From Apostichopus japonicus (taxonomy: Eukaryota; Echinodermata; Holothuroidea; Aspidochirotida; Stichopodidae), in the NCBI RefSeq assembly GCF_037975245.1, contig NC_092576.1, positions 18,592,611 to 18,656,610 on the forward strand: a DNA stretch of 64,000 nt, written 5' to 3'. Of the stretch, positions 56,340 through 64,000 are shown one piece after another; position 1 is the first letter of the stretch; every line of letters starts with the position of its first letter. The notes beneath the pieces were generated by a model, which made no database searches, was not told where the DNA came from, and saw nothing but the letters and a program-made list of their open reading frames with translations. Made by a program: the position numbers and the translations under genes.

Positions 56340-57926
56340 TGGAGATGTACGGAAAGACAAATATCTTTATTTGTTCTTGTTTTCTCTGTTTTTTGCTCTT
56401 TTCAGTTTTTTCTTAAAACTATACTACTCAGATGTTACCTATTTGTTTCTTAAGCACACCGAAAGAAAAAAGCAAATTTTATAATATTTTTTTTTTGATT
56501 GAAATCAGTTAGACTAAATGTGAACCAGGTTATTTTTTGACGATCTATTCAAATATCGATATTTCTATCATTTGGTGTCAATGATTTCTTTTACCATTAT
56601 AACTGAGTGTCATTAGATTATATAGTCTGAACTCCTTTGATCAACTCAATACACATGGGCCCCTGCAGGGTACAACATAATGTACTCTCATTTCGAACAC
56701 GATGTCTTCCAGAATCCCCTACAAATCTGTGCGCAACCATGTACTTCCTTCTAACGACTTCCCTATGTACAGTATATCGTAGGTCATTGCCCCATTAACA
56801 GCTATCATTTCATATTCAGAACTTGAGAACATAAACAGACGCACACCATTCTAATAACTTGTATATGACTAAAATCATCGAATGCCCTTTGCACCATGGT
56901 TATGTACCGAAGTGTACTGTGGTCGTTCTGGAAACAGTGTTCAAAATAACTTAGTCTATACTCATCATATATTTCAAGTTTATTTAGTATTGTATCTCTC
57001 TTTTTTACTGTATGATGTAGTTGCCTTTGTATTTCTCTAAATTTTTATTATCTCAGCGTTTTCTCTAACGTTAAATTTGATTTGTTTTGATTTTTTTTTT
57101 GCTCTTTGTTGTTCATATAACGAAAAAGTAAATGTAAAAAAAAAAATCATTTGTACTTGAAAGTAAAGATAAATAATGGGAGTAACACTTTAACATTTTT
57201 TTTTCATGTCAACATCAGCTAATTAGAAAAATTAAGGCAAGTTAAATCAAGGAAACCGATACCGTACTCAGTTTAAGTCCAACATATATCTTTAAAATAT
57301 ATATTTTTGTACAGAAAAATTGTGTTTATAATCCATGTTACCTTTCCTGATGGGAGACCATTTATTTTCTTACCATTGATATATATTAATGTTAATATCT
57401 GTCTGTGTGAATGTTTATGTAGAACAGACGATACTGAAACCATCGAACACGAACGTCATTGGAACAACAACAATTAAAAGGAATAATGCATTTCTCTTGT
57501 AAGGATTAGTTGTTTCCGAACACTTCATTTAAAATGTGCATTATTTGGATGTCACGATGACTGGAGTAAACTATCGTAGATAGATTTCTTTCGAGAACCA
57601 AGCCAGAAAATAGAACATTGTTTTCGCTATTAACAGGATAACAAATGTTGTAACTAATTTTATCTATGACCAATTTCCAAGATGACTTGATTGAGTTTAC
57701 TAAGTCATGATATTCCAGAGAGTGAATACTTATTCCAGAGGATTTCTCAATAAATTTCAGGTAGAAATTTACTATTAGGAGTAAATATATCGTTAACAAG
57801 ACTTCAATTTGTATCAAATCTCGATAACCAATGTTTCTGCAACGAATCATCGCAGGATATCACGTCTTTTGATTCAATAACGTTATAAGTCCCCGAGGTA
57901 CTGCATCCTATATCCCAAGGAATTAT

Positions 57927-59007
<1,081 letters not shown>

Positions 59008-59330
59008 GAAAATCTAAGAGTTGGGAAATCAAGAACAATGAAAAAAATTCCACCCTCCACCGGGATTTGAACCCAGGCCTTCCGCTCTGTACGCTGACAC
59101 CCTAACCACTAGGCTATGGGCACGATTGTTTGTCAAGAGCTTCGTACCCGGTAAGGAAAGTCTTAATTCCACTGTAGGCGTTTTTCACCTGTATCGAAAA
59201 ATACTAGTTCTGTCTTTGGTGACATATTTTGCCTTACTCTAGAGATCAAACATGATGCTAACCAACTCGAAATCAATTGTGATTCTTAAAGCCGGATCTC
59301 GAAAGAGATACTTTGAACATACGTTATGTT
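59008..59330 (-). mobile_element. tRNA-derived SINE, first of a tandem pair
   Basis: On the minus strand an A box (TAGTGGTTAGGGTG) and B box (GGGTTCAAATCCC) form a tRNA-like head, followed by a body ending CCCAACTCTTAG. The other side of the head extends to about 59320 (aaagccggatctcgaa). Confidence 0.6.
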
Positions 59331-59382
59331 AATGAAATGGAGGTAAACAACAAAAGCAAATGAATAAATATGATTGAAAACC

Positions 59383-59665
59383 GTAATGAGTTGGAAAATC
59401 CAGGACAGTGAAAAAACTTCCAGACTCCACCGGGATTCGAACCCGGGCCTCCCGCTCTGTTCGCGGGCACCCTAACCACTATGCTATGGACGCTGAGTGT
59501 ATGTCTAGAAGTTCGAAACCGGTAAGGACGGTCGTCATTCCACTGTAGGCGCTTGTCACCTGTATTGAACAATACTAGTTCTGTTTTGGTGACTTATTTG
59601 CCTTGCTCCAGAGATCAAACATAAGGCCAACTAACTCGAAATCATTTGTGATTCCTAAAGCCGGA

Positions 59666-59666
<1 letters not shown>
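59383..59666 (-). mobile_element. tRNA-derived SINE, second of a tandem pair
   Basis: Homologous to the first along its length at a period of 370 bp. Its head has perfect anticodon-stem (CCCGC/GCGGG) and T-arm (CCGGG/CCCGG) pairing but only five of seven acceptor pairs, so it is a SINE head and not a working tRNA. It ends in the TA tract at 59667. Confidence 0.6.
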
Positions 59667-59724
<58 letters not shown>

Positions 59725-59740
59725 GTGTGTGTGTATATAT
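59667..59740. repeat. (TA)n with (TG)n, left edge of unit 3
   Basis: About 55 bases TA, then acatgtgtgtgtgtatatat. Homology with unit 2 starts immediately after. Confidence 0.93.
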
Positions 59741-60120
59741 GGGGGGTTAGTATTATGGGTAAATCGTCATTTAAATATTCATCATACGTGACTAATATGA
59801 TTAATATGAAAAAGATAAGAAGAATGCCAGAAGAACGCCATGAACCTTTTTTGTCAACTTACTATATATTTCCCCTTTTACGTTGTTCTTCTTTTTCCAT
59901 TTTAACCTGCTCAGTGATCCGGCAAATGCTTAACAAAACTACTGAGCCAAACATACTTTATTCATTCTGAACTTTATTAATACTAAGGCAGTTAAAAAAC
60001 GTTTCTTGAAACTGAATAGTCAGTTTGAAAAGTGGATATTAACACCAGACTGGACAATTATATTACCACTGCAGTTTCTTTTCAATCGTATTTTTAGATA
60101 ATGATAACGTACCACGGCTG

Positions 60121-60127
60121 TATATAG
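60121..60127 (+). promoter_or_regulatory. TATA-like element of dispanin copy 3
   Basis: TATATAG in the same context and at the same distance from the ATG (83 bases) as in copy 1. Confidence 0.4.
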
Positions 60128-60203
60128 CATACCAATAACACATTCGCAACGTAAGCGTTCTCACCAACTGACAGGTTTTACTTAGTGGAAGACATTATTC
60201 ATT

Positions 60204-62843
60204 ATGACTGGTAAGTTTGTAAATGAAAAAGAGACAGTGAATAATTTGTTAAAATTAGTAAATTTGAACTCCTTTATGAATATAATATCGCAATTCTTTT
60301 TTATAATAGCTGAAGAAACCAAGTTTACTTACATACGTATGATACATAATTCATGCCACATAATATTTACATATGGTATATTACACACAATGGCGCACAA
60401 GATTACAATGTCGATAACAGATGACTATGACAACGATCATGTCGATGACGTCTACGATGACGATGACGATAACGGTGACGATGACGATGACTATAATGAA
60501 TATTTAAAAATGTAAATCGTAATGCACATGGCTAGCCTGCAGACCATGTGTATCAAGCAGTGATGTCACACTTTAATGTACAAGGGGAAAGGTAACATTA
60601 TTGCTTTTACTTGAATTGTTCTGTGTTTGTATGTTGTATCAGGTGTGGCGTAACTTCAGTGTATTTGTATGTGCACAGGTTTAACTAGTATATATGCATT
60701 TATGGTTTAACTACAGTGTATGTGTGGGTATGGCTTAACTACTGTGTAATTGTATTTGATAATACACCGAAAATGAAATCGTTTGAAACAGTTTTAATTT
60801 CATAGTGGCACACCACAGACGCCCTTGTTATCTGGCCAATTAGTTCAGGGATACAATTCTAGCATTATTTATAGTCTAGACACATAACATATCTTCTGCC
60901 TCCACAACTGACTGTTTTGTTCCAACAGTTGACGTCAATTACCCACCTTAGAAGTAAATATATAATTATAATATGGATACGTTGATTAATATTGCATAAA
61001 TTCACAACCGTTGTAGTGACAGCACGTCATCCTAGTTCAAAACAGTCAACTTGATAATGACAGTATGTGTGCAATGTTCATTGAGACGTTGCATTTACAT
61101 GCTACTCCCGCATTTGGTTACTAAATGTGTTTGATATTTTAGACTAACAGTTTGTGGAAGAAGCATATGCCGGCAAGGTTCGCGTTTGTCCGAGAAATAA
61201 AAACGGTCGCAACTTGTTGGGGCACTTTTCGTGTGTAAAATTTGAGAGTAACTTTCAAAAACTCCTGTTGTAACAGTCATGACGATAGTAACTTGGCTTT
61301 GCATGTTTTATTAATTGATTTTACACTGAAAAGTCGTTCCGTAAGATTGTAAATGAATAGCCCACTCTTCTCACTTATTCTTAATGTAGGGATGGCTCAT
61401 TAGTTTGCTAATGAAGGATTATTAGAATAAAACTAACAGTACAGTGCACTACATTGACTGTCGCAGTACTGTGCGTTTATTTATATTTATAAATTACAGC
61501 AATGTTTATGTTCAAACGTTGTGAATATGAAACAATTAGGGTAAAGTTACAGCTGTAAACGGAAATCTCGCTAAAATACTTTTCTGTGTAATTAGCTAAG
61601 ATTCAATGAACAGGCCAGACTTCAATAACCTGTGACGTTTCTGAACTGCTTAGAAAGGAGATAAACGTCGAGGACTGAAACATTTTTAGGCTGAATCACC
61701 AAAGATACATATGAGCGGAATCAGTTAATTGTTTCTTTTGTTCAATTAACCACTTTATTACGGAATTGCCATATATGTCTCCAATTGTTTTTTTTTTCAA
61801 TATAATTTCTGTCGTGTACAATGACGGACTTTTTCACCAAAAACGTACCGTTAATGTAGGGTTTAACCGTGTAAAGTGGTGCACTGAGGTTTGTGGGGTT
61901 AAACAACCAAACATAGCAATTATTACAGATAATTGAATAAATTGAGGTACTGTTGAAAGGATTATGTGCTGGCATAGAAGAACATAGAAGAGCATAGAAG
62001 GGGGGTTCGTAGGAATGCTTAGATATACAAAATCCATGTAGCCAATGAAACATCTATTAATCATGGTCGAATTAGACGGTTGTATATCATAACCATTTGC
62101 CACATTGCACTGCAGATTCACTAGAGATCGCATTTATATATCCTCTATTAGATGTGTATACATGTTAACATGTTGGACTCCCTAAGATTACATGGGCAAA
62201 GTTTAAGCAGGGGCGTGGATAGCAAGGTCGGGCCCCGGGACAATTGAATCAATTTAACCCGTTTTTATTGTTCAATTATAAACTGAAAAAGATATTCATC
62301 ATTATTATTTATCTCATATTTTCCCTGGCATGTAACTGATCCTGAGAGGGACTTCTGAATTAAATGCGAACAAAATATCAAAACCAGAAACAAAGTGACG
62401 TCATGAGTGAGTGAACGTAATCAGTATCATCCAAGTCTGATGAAAAGCGTTTAGCTTCAAATATTTGTCAAACACCAATAGTAGTTGTCTGCTCGGATGC
62501 ACTTGCTGCAAAGATGAACTTTGGAACATGGTAAAGCAGTTGTCATATTTTTTATGTATTTCCAATACAAGAGGAAAAGATGTCTTAGACAGTTCAGTTA
62601 ACAAATGCACTGAAACAACGTTACCACTCAACTTTGTTATTTTCAGATCAACAGCCTCCTCCAAATGATAACAAGTCGGGAATTCCGCCTCAACCAGGCG
62701 ATCAACCTCAACCAGGTTACCCGCTTAAACAAGGTTATCCGCCTCAACAAGGTGACCCGCCTCAAAAAGGTTACCCGTCTCAACAAGGTTACCCGCCTCA
62801 ACAAGGTTATCCGCCTCAACAACAGCAACAACATGTTACAATT
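60204..62843 (+). CDS. CD225/dispanin-like gene copy 3, exons 1-2 only (partial)
   Basis: Exon 1 is 60204-60210 and exon 2 is 62647-62843, joined in phase 1. They encode 68 residues: MTDQQPPPNDNKSGI, then seven degenerate hexapeptides ([42 protein letters not shown]) and a glutamine run. The PPPY of the other copies is PPPN here, so the canonical WW ligand is lost. The donor GTACGT after exon 2 is intact. The membrane exons 3 and 4 are not in the window: the intron is entered by a LINE at about 63285. They may lie beyond 64000 or be missing, so gene or pseudogene cannot be decided here. Confidence 0.68.
60410..60505. repeat. GAC/GAT repeat in intron 1 of copy 3
   Basis: Short version of the array shared with copies 1 and 2. 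Confidence 0.7.
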
Positions 62844-63285
62844 GTACGTATATGACTGATATTAGCTTTGAAAAAAATGTAGGCAGCGCTACAAGCAATG
62901 GAATATTCAGAGGCAGTTGTTCAAAACGTTTGATTTAAGAAATATTTTCAAACACGATCACAGAATATTTTCAATCCATATCGCAATATGCCAACTCATA
63001 TGATTTACTATACAAACGTATTATTTCCACATCTTTATAATTACGCTGCCGACCTCAAGACTTGTTTTAATAGAGTCTTTCAAAATTCTGTATCAAATTT
63101 TCAAGCATTCGTAACTATTAAATGCTGATATTTATGTAGACATTCCTACACATACCTGACATCTCAATACAGTTTTCCACAATCATTGAAAGTTTGGCAC
63201 TCCTTTACTAACAACAACAACGTGATTGCAACCTATGTAATGTTCTATAGTTTGCGTTATTATAGTCCTAGGCTCACTAACGTTG

Positions 63286-64000
63286 CATTTGATCAGTTTA
63301 ATAAAATATTTAGTAAGCATTTAAACAACTGTCTTCCATATGTTGCTAGTACAAAGAAGGGTATTAGTGACAAGAATGACTGGATGACTCCTGCCATCCT
63401 TAATTCTTGCCGTACAAAGAATCGTCTATATAAAAAATATCTCCGTAGTCGTACTGCAAACAACTTGAACGATTACAAACGTTTTCGTAATCGTCTTACG
63501 TCTGTTATCAGGCTGGCCAAAAAGTCTTACTACACCAATATGTTTAATAATAACAGCCAGGATGCGAAAAGTATGTGGCGGTCAATAAATACCCTTTCAC
63601 ATGGTCGACAAGCTAATCGCACTCCTGAACAGATTAATTATCAGGGGCTCAGTTTTTCTAATCCATTGGATATTGAAACATTTTCAATGATTATTTTACT
63701 ACTATTGGTCCAGCCACTCAACATAAGATTCTTAATGTTAATTCTCACTACAACATGTACCTGCAAGCACCAGTCATTGACTCTTTCTTCATTATTCCTG
63801 AAACAAGAGATGAGGTCCTTAAAGTACTTCTATCACTCAAGCCATCCGCTGCTGGTTTTGATGGTGTTTCTGCTATTATTGTAAAACATGTTGCCCATTC
63901 ATTATGTATTCCACTCACATATCTTTGTAATCTCTCTTTTGAGCTTGGTGTTGTTCCCACATCTTTAAAAATAGCTCGAGTTGCTCCTGTCTTTAAGGCC
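63286..64000 (+). mobile_element. LINE, junction of endonuclease and reverse transcriptase regions (5'-truncated, runs off the window)
   Basis: The frame from about 63286 reads AFDQFNKIFSKHLNNC, then WMTPAILNSCRTKNRLYKKY and RNRLTSVIRLAKKSYYTN, the linker typical between the endonuclease and RT domains of Jockey-like LINEs. A single-base loss near 63690 shifts the frame. In the next frame the RT start motif LKPSAAGFDGVSAIIVKH follows (about 63837), then LGVVPTSLKIARVAPVFK at the window end. The endonuclease itself is missing, so the copy is truncated and frameshifted. It may belong to the same family as the fragment at 44936-45795, but the regions do not overlap. Confidence 0.72.

Larger units (their letters stand above)
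59741..63285 (+). repeat. Segmental duplication unit 3 (dispanin copy 3, incomplete)
   Basis: Homologous to units 1 and 2 from the TA tract through exon 2 and into intron 2, with several internal deletions (introns 1 and 2 are shorter). Homology stops at about 63285 where a LINE begins. Confidence 0.78.

Noticed and set aside
59415-59500. Functional tRNA gene
   Set aside because: A and B boxes and two stems are good, but the acceptor stem has mismatches, and the sequence continues into a repeated body shared with a neighbour, so it is a SINE head.

Overview
This window looks like eukaryotic nuclear DNA from a marine invertebrate. It is AT-rich, its genes are split by long introns with GT..AG borders, and it is full of (TA)n tracts, tRNA-derived SINEs, 5'-truncated LINEs and small TIR transposons. 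Clusters of short TAGGCCTA-type words suggest an echinoderm, perhaps a sea cucumber. That is inference from composition, not identification. No bacterial operon, CRISPR array, rRNA gene or clearly functional tRNA gene is visible.

The clearest content is a tandem family of three genes on the plus strand encoding CD225/dispanin (IFITM-like) small membrane proteins: copy 1 (27661-33630, complete, 178 aa), copy 2 (44273-56339, complete, 203 aa) and copy 3 (60204-62843, first two exons only). All share the same plan. Exon 1 is tiny (ATGACTG). Exon 2 encodes a PPPY-type N-terminus and a run of PPQQGY hexapeptides. Exon 3 carries the first hydrophobic segment and exon 4 the conserved cytoplasmic loop plus the second membrane segment. 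Introns and flanks are also homologous, so the unit is a segmental duplication. Its visible edges coincide with long microsatellites: (TA)n before each copy, (TA)n after copy 1, and a 1.08-kb ATCT/GTCC tract after copy 2. Each copy later acquired its own insertions: a SINE and (TA)n in copy 1; a LINE fragment, a TIR element and a 3.6-kb Harbinger-like transposon in copy 2; a LINE in copy 3.

Layout. 1-16.7 kb: mostly non-coding, with a minisatellite-bearing TIR element (3489-4410), a composite hAT-like structure with crossed target-site duplications (4581-7004), another hAT-like MITE, a 645-bp tandem duplication, and weak signs of a minus-strand gene (promoter and exon near 16.7 kb, exon near 13.2 kb). 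17-26.5 kb: microsatellites, a foldback element, a SINE, two LINE 3' ends inserted at the same target word, and a tandem repeat carrying X-box-like palindromes. 26.8-35.3 kb: dispanin unit 1. 35.5-43.3 kb: a solo-LTR-like segment, two phase-compatible exons of an unknown gene, and a repeat-structured tail. 43.5-57.9 kb: dispanin unit 2. 58-59.7 kb: giant tetranucleotide repeat and two tandem SINEs. 59.7-64 kb: dispanin unit 3, broken into by a LINE at the window edge.

The dispanin genes probably form a local multigene family of membrane proteins whose proline/glutamine-rich cytoplasmic tail varies by repeat number, cysteine content, PPxY status and C-terminus. Only family membership is supported here; an antiviral role known for vertebrate IFITMs is not shown by the sequence.
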